Shown here: in pieces, positions 7,632 through 16,808 of the stretch
Position numbering within the stretch: position 1 is the stretch's first letter
Layout: each line of letters starts with the position of its first letter
From: Pseudomonas sp. MYb185
GTDB taxonomy: Bacteria; Pseudomonadota; Gammaproteobacteria; Pseudomonadales; Pseudomonadaceae
DNA length: 64,000 bases
Reading direction: 5' to 3'
NCBI RefSeq assembly: GCF_002979975.1
Contig: NZ_PCQD01000009.1
Location: 1-64,000, forward strand
Translations under genes and position numbers: made by a program
Notes under the pieces: model-generated
Told to the model about the DNA's origin: nothing
What the model saw: only the letters and a program-made list of their open reading frames with translations
Database searches by the model: none

Positions 7632-8758
7632 CCCACACCGCCATGCAAAAAAATCGCGCTGCTTTTGTGGAGGCCTTTGTCAGCACCTTTCGCGCTGTTT
7701 TTACCGATCGCGCCGTGGTCATGGTGATGGTCGGTGCCGTTATTCTTTACTCATTCTTTTATCCCACGGGATACCGGCAACAGGTGGCCAGTGAACAACC
7801 GGTCGTGATTGTCGATCAGGATCGCACATCCCTGAGCCGGGAACTGATACACCATATCGAGCGCGTCAATGCCGTGCATGTGACGGCCCTGATGGCCAGC
7901 GAAACGGAAGCCGCCGCCCAGGTTGCCGCCATGAAGGCCGAGGGTTTCGTGGTCATTCCCCAGGGCTTCGAGCGGGATATCCTGCGTGGCGACCAGGGGG
8001 ACATTGCCATTTATGCCAGCGGCGCCTGGCTCGGGCAGGCCAACACCGTGCTCACCGGGCTGGGCGATGCCATCACCGGTTTTGCCCGCGAAGCGGCGGT
8101 CAGGCAGGCCGCTTTCGCCGGAGCCGCAGCACAGCCGCCGTTGCATCTGGTGCAGCGGCCACTGTTCAACACGCGGGAAGGCTACGGCAGTGCGCTGGTC
8201 ACCGGTGTGGCCGAACTGATCGTGCAGCAAACCCTGTTGATGGGCATTGCAGTGATGGCAGGAACCCGTCGCGAACGCAGGGGACAATTGTTTTTCTCCG
8301 GCACCCAACTGATTGGCATTGCCAGCGCCTGCCTGCTGATCGGCTTCACCAATATGCTCTACTACGCCGGCTTCATGTTCTGGTATCAGGATTACCCGCA
8401 AGGCGGCAACTTTCCGGGCCTGCTGGTGGGCGGGCTGTTATTCATTGGTGCGGTGGTGGCCCTGGGTCTGTTCATTGCCAGTTTCTTCCGCACCCGCGAG
8501 CGGGCCTACCAGCTTATTCTGGTTACCTCCCTGCCCTTCTTCTTCCTGTCCAACCTCTCCTGGCCGGCCACATCGACACCGGGATGGCTGCTGTGGCTGG
8601 CCAAGCTGTTGCCATCGACACCGGGCATCAACCTCATGGTCAAGTTCAACCAGCTGGGCGCCAGCTTTGCCGAGGCCGCATGGGAAATGGTGAATCTGCT
8701 GGTGTTGATCGTTGTGTTCGGCGTGTTGGCCTGGTGGCGGTATCGTCGGTCATCCTGA
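7628..8758 (+). CDS. ABC-2 type permease (second of a pair)
   Basis: 376 residues with the same architecture as its upstream neighbour: a first helix (about 27-46), a periplasmic domain with the phrase VVIVDQDRTSLSRELI, and a C-terminal cluster of about five helices. The start is ATG 7628, overlapping the previous stop as ATGA; an open frame continues upstream into the previous gene but is not the real start. The two permeases probably form a heterodimer, with HlyD and TolC completing an envelope-spanning exporter. The energy source is unclear because no nucleotide-binding subunit is encoded nearby. Confidence 0.85.
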   Translation: MTHTAMQKNRAAFVEAFVSTFRAVFTDRAVVMVMVGAVILYSFFYPTGYRQQVASEQPVVIVDQDRTSLSRELIHHIERVNAVHVTALMASETEAAAQVAAMKAEGFVVIPQGFERDILRGDQGDIAIYASGAWLGQANTVLTGLGDAITGFAREAAVRQAAFAGAAAQPPLHLVQRPLFNTREGYGSALVTGVAELIVQQTLLMGIAVMAGTRRERRGQLFFSGTQLIGIASACLLIGFTNMLYYAGFMFWYQDYPQGGNFPGLLVGGLLFIGAVVALGLFIASFFRTRERAYQLILVTSLPFFFLSNLSWPATSTPGWLLWLAKLLPSTPGINLMVKFNQLGASFAEAAWEMVNLLVLIVVFGVLAWWRYRRSS

Positions 8759-8789
8759 TTACCCGTGACGAGGACGTCATCACACCGCT

Positions 8790-8813
8790 GGCGTAGCGCA
8801 GGTGCGCTACGCC
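8790..8813. repeat. REP-like palindrome (GCGTAGCGC family)
   Basis: GGCGTAGCGC and GCGCTACGCC form a perfect 10-bp stem with a short loop, between the convergent exporter operon and the SDR gene. Confidence 0.8.
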
Positions 8814-8850
8814 CCGACCGGTCTCTCACGGTAATACAGTGCGCAGCCCC

Positions 8851-9555
8851 TCACCAGGGATGCAATTCCCCATTCCACTTGAAGAAACTGCCGCTGGTCT
8901 CCAGGGTCAGCTTATCGACGACGTTCTTGATGCCGGCGGCGCTTTCCTGCGGGGTGATCTCGGCATTGGGGCCACCCATGTCGGTCTGGACGTAGCCGGG
9001 ATGGATGGTGGCGACGCAGACGCCCTTGGCCTTGAGGTCGATCGCCAGGCTCAGCATCAGCCTGTTCACCGCGGCCTTGGTCGCGCCGTAGGCGTACATG
9101 CCTCCGCGATCCCAGGTGGAGGCGGCGATCTGGGTGCTGACGGTCATCACCTTGCCCTTGGCCGCCAGCAGGTTGGGCAACAGCGCCTGGGTCAGGCGGA
9201 ACGGGCCGATGGTCATGACCTCGAAGGCATTGCGCCAGTCGGCAAAGTCGTCTTCGGTGAATGTCGTGTTCGCCAGACTGTCGATCCTGCCACCGATGAT
9301 GCCGGCCACGTTCAGCAGTACATCGACCGGGGTGTCACCCAGAATCTGCGCCACTGCATCGATGGATTGGCCATCGGCCATGTCGATGGGGTGCAGGGTC
9401 AGTTGTCCGGCAGACGTGGTGGCGATCTGCTTGAGCTCCGCCGCCTGATCGGGGTTGCGGCACAGTGCATGGACGCGGTCGCCGCCGGCCACGTAGTTCT
9501 TGACCAGGGCGAGGCCGATGCCGCGGTTGGCACCGGTAATGACGATATTGGCCAT
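8851..9555 (-). CDS. Short-chain dehydrogenase/reductase
   Basis: 234 residues of the classical SDR fold: the cofactor motif TGANRGIG is at residues 7-14, an NVAG structural motif follows near residue 80, and the catalytic YGATK (Y-x-x-x-K) with an upstream STQ serine is near residues 130-155. It is an NAD(P)-dependent oxidoreductase of unknown substrate, resembling the C-factor/CsgA-like short SDRs. An open frame extends to 9654, but ATG 9555 starts directly at the Rossmann strand (MANIVITGANRG) and has a GGAGAGC ribosome-binding site. It is transcribed singly, convergent with the exporter operon. Confidence 0.9.
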   Translation of the reverse strand: MANIVITGANRGIGLALVKNYVAGGDRVHALCRNPDQAAELKQIATTSAGQLTLHPIDMADGQSIDAVAQILGDTPVDVLLNVAGIIGGRIDSLANTTFTEDDFADWRNAFEVMTIGPFRLTQALLPNLLAAKGKVMTVSTQIAASTWDRGGMYAYGATKAAVNRLMLSLAIDLKAKGVCVATIHPGYVQTDMGGPNAEITPQESAAGIKNVVDKLTLETSGSFFKWNGELHPW

Positions 9556-9654
9556 GTATTGCTCTCCAGGCTTTGAAAAAGTAGGTGGGGTACTGCAGTA
9601 GCCAGGCAGGAGGATGACGCAGGCCAGGACGTGCCCTGGCCTGCCATCGGTCAA

Positions 9655-10071
9655 TCAGATGCCGCGCATCTGCTCCTCGGCGTCCAGATCCTCTTCCAGC
9701 AGTTCGTCCTGCCGGTCCGGGTCGGTAGTTGCCGGGGCGGCTGGCTGCGGCGTGGCGCGTTTGCTGCGCAGTTTGCCGAACAGGCTGGTGAGGGCGGCGT
9801 GGAGTTTCTCGACAGCGCCATCGACCGCGAGGTTGACCGAGTCGGCCTTGTGGCTGACCGAAATCGGTGCCTGGCCCCGGGGACGTGCTTCGATCTGGCA
9901 GCGCTTGTCCTGGGCGCCGGCCTTCTCGCCGTTCTCATCGCTGATATGCACCGTTATCCGGGTCAGTTCCCCGTCGAAGCGCCCCACCTTGCTGGAAACG
10001 CTGGCGGTCACCCAATCTGCCAGTCGGGCGCTGCCGTCGATACGGTTATCGCTATGAACCTGAATTTGCAT
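9655..10071 (-). CDS. HPF/RaiA-family ribosome-associated protein
   Basis: 138 residues. The N-terminal 100 residues fit the HPF/RaiA (sigma-54 modulation protein) fold: MQIQVHSDNRIDG, then a WVTASVSSKVGRF helix, ITVHISDENG, and a second helix with VDGAVEKLHAALTSLFGKL. A low-complexity Ala/Pro/Thr and acidic tail follows. Family members bind the 30S decoding site and promote ribosome hibernation or inhibit translation under stress. It is not the rpoN-linked hpf gene: no rpoN or pts genes are nearby. The ATG at 10071 has a GGGAAGG-like ribosome-binding site and fits the family start better than the upstream 10110 codon. Confidence 0.8.
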   Translation of the reverse strand: MQIQVHSDNRIDGSARLADWVTASVSSKVGRFDGELTRITVHISDENGEKAGAQDKRCQIEARPRGQAPISVSHKADSVNLAVDGAVEKLHAALTSLFGKLRSKRATPQPAAPATTDPDRQDELLEEDLDAEEQMRGI

Positions 10072-10304
10072 AAGCCTTCCCTCTTCATAACTTGATTCGG
10101 AAACCCGCATGAAACTCGTGGCGGTATGCTCAGCCTACGCCATTTGGCAGCGTTTGGGGAAAGATCAGCTGTTTCATGTATCTCAGAAAATGCATCGGCC
10201 GTGACTCGCTCATTCCGCCGAACGGTCGCCCGCTGACACTCCCTTGTAACCTGCATCCGGTTAACTGCCCGCCTGTGACATTCGGCTTCTTCGAGGTGTA
10301 TGAC

Positions 10305-11162
10305 ATGTATGCAGAAAAGGCGGTGGTGCGCGTGCACGGCGATTTGAAAGTGCAGACGCGTTTCTATCCCCACCCGCACAGCAGCAGCACCATCATCCTG
10401 GTCAACGGCTCCCTGGCTACCAGCGCTGCATTCGCTCAGGCGCTGCGTTTCCTGTGCCCGTTGTTCAACGTGGTACTGTTCGATCAGCCCTATTCCGGCG
10501 CTTCGCGGGTACACAACCGCTCCCAGGCGATGCTGGGCAAGGAGGACGAAGCGCTGATTCTGCTGGATCTGATCGAGCACTTCCGCGCTGATCAGGTGAT
10601 GTCGTTTTCCTGGGGTGGGGTGTCGACCCTGCTGGCCCTGGCGCAGCGGCCTGCACGGATCAGGCGGGCGGTGATCAGTTCGTTTTCACCGGTGCTTAAT
10701 GCGCCGATGATGGACTATCTCAAGCGCGGCCAGGAGTACATGGCCGCCTGTGACCGTCATCAGATCGCCACGCTGGTGAACGAGACCATCGGCAAACATC
10801 TGTCGCCGTTGTTCAAGCGCTGCAACTTCCGCCATGTATCGACGCTGGAAGTGCATGAATACGCGCAGATGCTGCATCACATCCGCCAGGTGCTGAGCCT
10901 GGATACGGATCGCTACATGCAATGCGTGGGCAATGTGGATGTGCCGCTGCTGTTTCTCAATGGCGAACTGGATGAATACACCACACCCACCGATGCGCTG
11001 TATTTCGCTGATCTGGCCAAGCGCTCCGAGTACGTGACCATCCGCAATACCGGCCATTTTCTGGAAATGGAACATCAGACCGCCTGGGAGGATGTGCGCC
11101 AGGCGGTCGAGCGGTTCCTCTTAGCCGCGGACCGGGTAACCGGTCTGCGGAAAGCAAGCTGA
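10305..11162 (+). CDS. phaG: PhaG/RhlA-type 3-hydroxyacyl-ACP transacylase/thioesterase
   Basis: 285 residues of the alpha/beta-hydrolase fold. Long segments match what I remember of PhaG from Pseudomonas putida: ILVNGSLATSAAFAQ, NVVLFDQPYSG, IEHFRADQVMSFSWGG and IRNTGHFLEME, with the nucleophile elbow FSWGG near residue 100 and the late GHF histidine. PhaG diverts 3-hydroxyacyl-ACP from fatty-acid synthesis towards medium-chain polyhydroxyalkanoate; RhlA uses the same substrate for rhamnolipid and HAA synthesis. The two are homologous, and no rhlB or pha genes are in the window, so the assignment to PhaG is by similarity only. ATG 10305 was chosen over the open-frame start 10176 because it matches the family N-terminus and has a GAGGTG site. 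Confidence 0.8.
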   Translation: MYAEKAVVRVHGDLKVQTRFYPHPHSSSTIILVNGSLATSAAFAQALRFLCPLFNVVLFDQPYSGASRVHNRSQAMLGKEDEALILLDLIEHFRADQVMSFSWGGVSTLLALAQRPARIRRAVISSFSPVLNAPMMDYLKRGQEYMAACDRHQIATLVNETIGKHLSPLFKRCNFRHVSTLEVHEYAQMLHHIRQVLSLDTDRYMQCVGNVDVPLLFLNGELDEYTTPTDALYFADLAKRSEYVTIRNTGHFLEMEHQTAWEDVRQAVERFLLAADRVTGLRKAS

Positions 11163-11168
11163 CAACGG

Positions 11169-11447
11169 TTATTGCGGCGTGTCCGCTCCGTCACTGGGCG
11201 GCGGAGTGGAGCCCGGCTGGGTGCCGTATTCGGTGCCGAGGCCGTCGTCGGGATCGGGAGTAGTCGGCGGCGGCATGTCGCCGCTGTTCGGCGGCAAGGC
11301 ATCATCCGCGGGATCGACCGGCGTGCCGTAGGCTTCGTCTGCGGGTACGGCGGGGGGTGTGGTGTCGACTGGGCGATTGGGCTCGTCATCACCGCAGCCA
11401 GCAAGCAGCAGGGCGAACAACGGTATGCAAAGGTAAGTCAGGCGCAT
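11169..11447 (-). CDS. Small proline/aspartate-rich lipoprotein
   Basis: 92 residues. The signal peptide ends in a lipobox (LLLAGC, Cys at about 19), and the mature part is a low-complexity acidic, Pro-rich sequence without recognisable domain. It should be anchored in the envelope; the function is unknown. The frame is open further upstream, but the lipoprotein signal fixes the start at ATG 11447, with GGAGAAACC before it. It ends six bases from the end of the convergent phaG gene. Confidence 0.75.
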   Translation of the reverse strand: MRLTYLCIPLFALLLAGCGDDEPNRPVDTTPPAVPADEAYGTPVDPADDALPPNSGDMPPPTTPDPDDGLGTEYGTQPGSTPPPSDGADTPQ

Positions 11448-11575
11448 AAGGGTTTCTCCAGGTTGAGGGGCCTCCCGGATTTCGACCCTGGCTGCTGCAC
11501 CAAAGTGCAGTGTTTTTTTATTACCGCACCCACGCCCTCGTTTTATAGAGGGCGCAGGACGAATGAAGCCCCGGC

Positions 11576-12424
11576 TCAGGGATTCATCGAGTCGAACACA
11601 CCCTCCTCCCGATCCGCCGCTTCGGCGCGCAGCTTGATCAGTTGCTTGATCTTGCGGTGCGGGAATACGTAGAACTGGTCCTTTTCCACCGCCTTGAGGG
11701 TCATTTCGGCGATCTCGTTGGCCGGGATGCGACCGTGCTCGACGGCGTACTTCAGTGCGGCGGCGCGCTTGAGTGCCATTTCGCTCTTTTCCACCGTCTC
11801 GCCCTTGTCCGCCGGGCGGTTGCGATCGGACTGGTGAATGCCGGTGGGGAAGAACGCCGGGCACAGTACGGTCACGCCGACATTGGCCTGGGCATCTCGC
11901 AGGTCCAGTGCCAGGGTTTCGGAAATCGCCACCACCGAGGTCTTGCTGACGTTGTAGATACCGCTGCTCGGGCCATTGAGCCAACCGGCGGCGGAAGCGG
12001 TGTTGATGATGTGCCCTTCGTTCTGCTCGATCAGCATCGGCGTGAAGGCCTTGATGCCCCAGACCACGCCATACAGGTTGACGCCCAGCACCCAGTCCCA
12101 GTCATGCACGGTATTCTGCCAGATCGGGCCGTTGACGCTGACACCGGCGTTGTTGAAGATCAGGTGTGCGCCGCCGAAGCGGCTCTTGCACAGTTCGGCC
12201 AGTTCCTGCACCTGCTCCAGCCTGGATACATCCAGACGCATGGTGGCCGACTCGGTGCCCGGATGCGCTGCTTCGACCAGACGCAGGGTTTCCTGCATGC
12301 CGGCCTCGTCCACATCACCGAGTACCAGTTTCATGCCACGTGCCGCGCAGCACAGCGCCAGTTCACGACCCAGCCCGCTGCCGCCGCCGGTGATGACTGC
12401 GACCTTGTTGTTGAATTCCTGCAT
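11576..12424 (-). CDS. Short-chain dehydrogenase/reductase
   Basis: 282 residues. TGGGSGLG (residues 12-19) binds the cofactor, NNAGVSVNG is near residue 91, a serine lies in the NTASAAG strand, and YNVSK supplies the catalytic Tyr and Lys near residues 158-162. A basic C-terminal extension is longer than in minimal SDRs. It is a cytoplasmic NAD(P)-dependent oxidoreductase of unknown substrate. The start codon ATG 12424 has a GGAGAAC ribosome-binding site. It is transcribed alone or with the lipoprotein gene 130 bases downstream. Confidence 0.9.
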   Translation of the reverse strand: MQEFNNKVAVITGGGSGLGRELALCCAARGMKLVLGDVDEAGMQETLRLVEAAHPGTESATMRLDVSRLEQVQELAELCKSRFGGAHLIFNNAGVSVNGPIWQNTVHDWDWVLGVNLYGVVWGIKAFTPMLIEQNEGHIINTASAAGWLNGPSSGIYNVSKTSVVAISETLALDLRDAQANVGVTVLCPAFFPTGIHQSDRNRPADKGETVEKSEMALKRAAALKYAVEHGRIPANEIAEMTLKAVEKDQFYVFPHRKIKQLIKLRAEAADREEGVFDSMNP

Positions 12425-12675
12425 GCCTGAGTTCTCCTGTTGGGGCGCTGGCTGTCGTCTGTTGTCGTCCCGCGCAGCGCTGTTGATGCCGATTGCCGGA
12501 GCATGCCGCGCCCGCCCGGTGCCCGCCAGCGCTATGTGCCTGGTTGATCAGGGTGCAGCAGCCGTATTTATTTTGTGGCGGGTGCTCCCACCCGCTTGCC
12601 CCGCACAAGGTCAAGTTACCTCACCGGCATTTTCTGGCGTAGCCTGTAGGTTGCCGCCATTGACCGGAGTAGCCC

Positions 12676-13104
12676 ATGTTCAAGCTTGCCCTGCTCGCCC
12701 CCGTTCTGCTGCTGGCCGCCTGTGCCCAGCCGGTGCAGCCACCGCTGGGCAATGAACTGGCCCGGGTAACCCTGGAAAATACCGCGCGCGGCTCTCTGCA
12801 GGCATACCGCCTGGATGGCAACCTGATTCGCCAATTGCGCTTCCCCGATCTGCCACCGGGGCCACACCGGCTGGAGGTACGCTACCAGTTCGAGGTGCCG
12901 GGCAGCAGCTCCGGCATGGGAGAGCGGCTGTCGGGATCGCACTGGCGCCGCTGCATCCTAGCCCTGGACGGTGATTTCAGCGCCGGCGAGCGCTACCGGA
13001 TCAGCGCCTGGCGCCTGGGCTGGCGTGCCCATGCCCGGTTGGAAAATGCCGCCGGCGAGCAACTGGCGCGGGCGCAGGTGCTGCGTTGCGGGCCAGGGGT
13101 TTGA
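12676..13104 (+). CDS. Hypothetical lipoprotein
   Basis: 142 residues with a signal peptide and lipobox (LLLAAC, Cys at about 15). The mature part is rich in Arg and Trp with alternating hydrophobic strands and two cysteines (in RRCILALDGDF and VLRCGPG), suggesting a small beta-rich envelope domain with a possible disulfide. I do not recognise the family. The gene is monocistronic and divergent from the SDR gene. The stop is followed by a pair of GCGCTACGC palindromes. Confidence 0.65.
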   Translation: MFKLALLAPVLLLAACAQPVQPPLGNELARVTLENTARGSLQAYRLDGNLIRQLRFPDLPPGPHRLEVRYQFEVPGSSSGMGERLSGSHWRRCILALDGDFSAGERYRISAWRLGWRAHARLENAAGEQLARAQVLRCGPGV

Positions 13105-13144
13105 GCCAGCCGACAAGACGTCCCGGCCGTCTCGCCTCTACGGA

Positions 13145-13252
13145 GTGTAGCGCCCCGGTCCACGCTCGGGCGCTACGCTTGGAATGTCATGGCGTGAGTT
13201 CGACGGTACAGTTTTTTACCGGCTCCAAGGCGTAGCGCAGGCGCGCTACGCC
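13145..13252. repeat. Two REP-like palindromes (GCGTAGCGC family)
   Basis: The first (13145-13178) is a variant with GTGTAGCGCC and GGCGCTACGC-like arms and a longer loop; the second (13229-13252) has the perfect GGCGTAGCGC / GCGCTACGCC stem. They fill the gap between the lipoprotein gene and the phosphonate-type transporter. Confidence 0.75.
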
Positions 13253-13375
13253 CCGTTCCCGTGCCATCGGTACCCGACGGTTCCCGCGCTCCGGCGCTTA
13301 CAGTAAACTGGCGCCCTGCCCCGTCCGGCTCCGACCTCCGGACGGGAGTCTTCCACTATTGAACCGGAGCATCAC

Positions 13376-14245
13376 ATGTCGATTTTCAAGCGTCCGCTGG
13401 CCGTGCTGGCTGGTATCTGCATGGCTTTTGCCAGCAGCTTTTCCTCTGTTCACGCCGCTGATGCCAAGGTTCTGCGCGTCTCGGCCATCCCCGATGAGGC
13501 ACCCACCGAGCTGCTGCGCAAGTTCGAGCCGCTGGGCAAGTACCTGGAGCAGGAACTGGGCATGCAGGTGCGCTTCCAGCCGGTGGCCGATTATGCCGGT
13601 GTGGTCGAGGCGCTCGGCGCCGGGCATCTCGACCTGGTGTGGCTGGGCGGCTTCACCTTCGTGCAGGCGAAACTGCGCACCGGCGATGCCATCCCACTGG
13701 TGCAGCGCGAGCAGGATGAGGTGTTCACCAGCACCTTCATCACCGCCGACCCGCAAATCACCAGCCATCAGGATCTGAAAGGCAAGAGCTTCGCCTTCGG
13801 CTCGGTGTCATCCACCTCCGGGCATCTGATGCCGCGCTACTTCCTGCTGCAGGATGGCATCGAGCCGGACAGTTTCTTCAGCCGTACCGCCTTCTCCGGC
13901 GCGCATGATGCAACCGTTGCCTGGGTCGAGGCTGGCCGGGTGGATGCCGGGGTGCTGAACACCTCGGTGTGGGAGAAACTGATCGAGGAGAACAAGGTCG
14001 ATACCGCCAAGGTGCGCGTCTACAGCGTCACCCCGACCTACTTCGACTACAACTGGACAGTGCGCGGCAACCTCGAGGCGCAACTGGTGCAGGACATCAA
14101 GGCGGCGTTCCTCAAGCTCGACCCGGAAAACCCCGAGCACAAGGCCATTCTCGACCTGCAGCGCGCCTCCCGCTTTGTCGAGACCAGCCCCGAGAACTAC
14201 CAGGGTATCGAAGAGGCAGCCCGCTCCGCCGGCCTGCTGCAGTGA
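13376..14245 (+). CDS. PhnD-family ABC transporter substrate-binding protein
   Basis: 289 residues with a signal peptide cleaved after VHA (about residue 24). The mature part has the PhnD/PtxB-type layout: [21 protein letters not shown] at the N-terminus, [19 protein letters not shown], then [16 protein letters not shown]. It is a periplasmic binding protein for an oxyanion or organophosphonate. The closest family I can recall is the putative selenate-type binding protein group; phosphonate or phosphite are alternatives. It starts an operon with an ATPase and two permeases in immediate succession. No phosphonate-degradation or selenium genes are visible in the window. Confidence 0.85.
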   Translation: MSIFKRPLAVLAGICMAFASSFSSVHAADAKVLRVSAIPDEAPTELLRKFEPLGKYLEQELGMQVRFQPVADYAGVVEALGAGHLDLVWLGGFTFVQAKLRTGDAIPLVQREQDEVFTSTFITADPQITSHQDLKGKSFAFGSVSSTSGHLMPRYFLLQDGIEPDSFFSRTAFSGAHDATVAWVEAGRVDAGVLNTSVWEKLIEENKVDTAKVRVYSVTPTYFDYNWTVRGNLEAQLVQDIKAAFLKLDPENPEHKAILDLQRASRFVETSPENYQGIEEAARSAGLLQ

Positions 14246-15057
14246 GCATACGGCTTGATGGCGTGGGACTGACCCACGCCAACGGATATCAAGCCCTGCA
14301 GCAGATCGACCTGAGCATCGTCAGCGGCGAGCGAGTCGCCATTATCGGGCCGTCGGGGGCGGGCAAGACCAGTCTGCTGCGGCTGCTGGGCACCGGCCTG
14401 ATGCCCAGCGCCGGGCAACTGCAACTGCTCGGCGAACAGCCCGCTACCCTCCGTGGCCGCGCCCTGCGCCGGCTGCGCGCGCGTATCGGTCTGATTCATC
14501 AGAGCCCGCCACTGCCACCCCGCCAGCGCGTGGTCACTGCGGTGCTGGCCGGCCGCCTCGGCCAATGGTCGCTGCTGCGGGCGCTGGCCTCGCTGTGCTA
14601 TCCGCTGGATGCGGCCGGTGCTCGCGCCGCGCTGGAGCCCCTGGACCTGGAAGACAAGCTGTTCACCCGCTGCGATCAGTTGTCCGGTGGCCAGCTGCAG
14701 CGAGTCGGTATCGCCCGGGTGCTGTACCAGCAGGCTGATCTGCTGCTGGCCGATGAGCCGGTGTCGGCCATGGACCCGGTGCTGGCCGAACATACCCTCG
14801 GCTTGTTGAGCCAGCTCGCCGAGCGACGCAAGCTGACCCTGGTCGCCAGCCTCCACGCGGTGGACCTGGCGCTACGGCACTTCCCCCGGGTGATCGGCCT
14901 GCGCGACGGCCGGGTGCTGTTCGATCTGCCGGCAGCCGAGGTCAGTCAGACCCACCTGGCGCAGTTGTACGTCAACGACAGCCTGACCGGACACACTCCC
15001 CCCCGGCCCTCAGCCGAGTCGGCGCAAACCGAACAGGCGCCGCGCCGATGCACCTGA
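14242..15057 (+). CDS. PhnC-type ABC transporter ATP-binding protein
   Basis: 271 residues with Walker A GPSGAGKT (about residues 36-43), signature LSGGQLQRV, Walker B LLLADEP and a switch histidine in SLHAVD. It powers the adjacent PhnD/PhnE system at the inner membrane. The start is GTG 14242, overlapping the previous stop by four bases; the longer upstream frame lies within phnD. It overlaps the first permease by ten bases. Confidence 0.9.
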   Translation: MSIRLDGVGLTHANGYQALQQIDLSIVSGERVAIIGPSGAGKTSLLRLLGTGLMPSAGQLQLLGEQPATLRGRALRRLRARIGLIHQSPPLPPRQRVVTAVLAGRLGQWSLLRALASLCYPLDAAGARAALEPLDLEDKLFTRCDQLSGGQLQRVGIARVLYQQADLLLADEPVSAMDPVLAEHTLGLLSQLAERRKLTLVASLHAVDLALRHFPRVIGLRDGRVLFDLPAAEVSQTHLAQLYVNDSLTGHTPPRPSAESAQTEQAPRRCT

Positions 15058-15884
15058 GCCGTGCCAAGGCCGATCCGCGGGATCCGGCTGCCCTGCCGCG
15101 TCTGCTGCTGACCGTGCTTGCCATTGTGCTGCTGTGGCCAGGGCTGGTGCTGACCGAGTTCAAGCCGGCCACGCTGGTTGAGTCGCGCAACCTGGATGTA
15201 TTCGCCCGTTTCCTGGCTGGCTTCTGGCCGCCGGACCTGTCCTCCGACTTTCTCCGGCTGCTGGGCCGCGCGACGCTGGAAACCCTGGCCATGGCCACCG
15301 CCGGGCTGGCTCTGGCACTACTGCTGGCAGTACCGTTGAGCCTGCTGTGCAGCCGGGCGCTGTCGGTTTCGGCACTGTTGACCGGGCGACCGGCCTGGCT
15401 GGCCGATATGCTGCGCTATCCAGCGCGTCTGCTGCTGATCCTGCTGCGCAGCATTCCGGAGATCGTCTGGGCGCTGCTGTTCGTCCGCGCCGTCGGCTTG
15501 GGGCCGACCGCGGGGGTCCTGGCTATCGCCATCACCTACAGCGGCATGCTCGGCAAGGTCTATGCGGAGATCTACGAGTCGGTCGACCAGCGACCAGCCC
15601 GCGCCCTGCTGCAGGCCGGCAGCTCACGGTTGGCGGCGTTCTGCTACGGCATCCTGCCGACGGCAGCGCAGGAACTGACCTCCTACACCCTGTACCGCTG
15701 GGAGTGCGCGGTGCGCGCCTCGGTGATCATGGGCTTTGTCGGTGCCGGCGGGCTGGGGCAGATGATCGATCTGTCGATCCGCATGTTCGCTGGCGGCGAG
15801 GTAGTCACCATCCTGCTGACCTTCCTGCTGCTGGTGCTGGCAGCCGACCAGCTCAGCAGTCTGTTGCGACGGCGGCTGGCATGA
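15048..15884 (+). CDS. PhnE-type ABC transporter permease 1
   Basis: 278 residues with about six membrane helices and the EAA-loop segment with [19 protein letters not shown] typical of PhnE permeases (BPD_transp_1). It forms the inner-membrane channel with the second permease. It overlaps the ATPase gene by ten bases and the next gene by four. Confidence 0.88.
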   Translation: MHLSRAKADPRDPAALPRLLLTVLAIVLLWPGLVLTEFKPATLVESRNLDVFARFLAGFWPPDLSSDFLRLLGRATLETLAMATAGLALALLLAVPLSLLCSRALSVSALLTGRPAWLADMLRYPARLLLILLRSIPEIVWALLFVRAVGLGPTAGVLAIAITYSGMLGKVYAEIYESVDQRPARALLQAGSSRLAAFCYGILPTAAQELTSYTLYRWECAVRASVIMGFVGAGGLGQMIDLSIRMFAGGEVVTILLTFLLLVLAADQLSSLLRRRLA

Positions 15885-16645
15885 AGCGGCATATCGAGGC
15901 GCTGTTCTGGTTGACGCTGGTCGGCGCTGCGCTGGTGTGGTCGTTCAACTGGCTGCAACTGGACCTGGTCCGCCTGCTGCGCCAGGACAGCCTGCAGCAG
16001 ATGGGCAGTTATGCCGGCTCGTTCTTCCCCCCGGATACCTCGCCAACCTGGCTGCGGCAGATTTTCAAGGGTGCGCTGGAAACCCTGGCGATCTCGGCCA
16101 TCGGCACCCTGCTCGCCGCCCTGGCTGGTGCCGCGCTGAGCCTGCTGGCCGCCGGCCGCCTCGGCATGCTGGCCAAGGCCATGTCCCGGCTGCTGCTCAA
16201 TGCGCTGCGCTCGGTACCGGAGCTGGTGTGGGCGGCGCTGATGGTGCTGGCCGCCGGGCTCGGCCCCTTCGCCGGCACCCTGGCACTGGCGCTGCATACC
16301 ACCGGGGTACTGGGCCGGTTGTTCGCCGAGGCCCTGGAAAACACCCCACCCGGTCCGGCACTGGCACTGCGCCAGGCCGGGGCCGGACCCGTGGCGGCAT
16401 TCTGTTACGGCACTCTGCCAGGGGTGTTGACGCAGTGGCTGAGCTATACCCTGTACCGCTGGGAGAACAATATCCGCATGGCTGCGGTACTGGGCTTTGT
16501 CGGTGCCGGCGGGCTGGGGCAGATGCTCTATTTCACCCTCAGCCTGTTCCAGCAATCCCGTGCCGCCAGCGTGATTCTGGCGATGCTGGTACTGGTGCTG
16601 CTGGTCGATGCGCTGAGTGCCTGGCTGCGCAACCGCCTGGGCTGA
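15881..16645 (+). CDS. PhnE-type ABC transporter permease 2
   Basis: 254 residues, homologous to permease 1. Both share the YTLYRWE motif and the VGAGGLGQM segment, and both carry an EAA loop (ALRQAGAGPVAAFCYGTLP). Two non-identical PhnE subunits suggest a heterodimeric channel. Start ATG 15881 overlaps the preceding stop as ATGA. It is the last gene of the operon; the palindrome-rich segment 16650-16795 follows. Confidence 0.88.
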   Translation: MKRHIEALFWLTLVGAALVWSFNWLQLDLVRLLRQDSLQQMGSYAGSFFPPDTSPTWLRQIFKGALETLAISAIGTLLAALAGAALSLLAAGRLGMLAKAMSRLLLNALRSVPELVWAALMVLAAGLGPFAGTLALALHTTGVLGRLFAEALENTPPGPALALRQAGAGPVAAFCYGTLPGVLTQWLSYTLYRWENNIRMAAVLGFVGAGGLGQMLYFTLSLFQQSRAASVILAMLVLVLLVDALSAWLRNRLG

Positions 16646-16649
16646 TCTC

Positions 16650-16795
16650 GGGTTGTCGAGCCCCTGCTCGACGACAAGCTCCCTGCCCGCTGGGGGGTCG
16701 GCGTAGCGCAGGGGCGCTACACCCCCAGGTTAGCCCCCGCTCGACGACAAGCTCCCTGCCCGCTGGCGGTCGGCGTAGCGCAGGGGCGCTACACC
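16650..16795. repeat. REP-like palindromes in a 73-bp direct duplication
   Basis: The segment begins with a GGTTGTCGAG / CTCGACGAC hairpin (16651-16674). The block that starts GCTCGACGACAAGCTCCCTG at 16666 and includes a GCGTAGCGC / GCGCTAC palindrome (16700-16723) is repeated 73 bases later (16739, palindrome 16772-16795), nearly identically. It separates the convergent phn-type operon and the DUF2288 gene. Confidence 0.8.
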
Positions 16796-16808
16796 CCGGT
16801 AACCCCAC

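Noticed and set aside
13969-14241. A 91-codon N-terminal extension of the PhnC-type ATPase
   Set aside because: It lies entirely in the phnD gene in another frame; the GTG at 14242 gives the expected ABC ATPase start and the usual four-base overlap.
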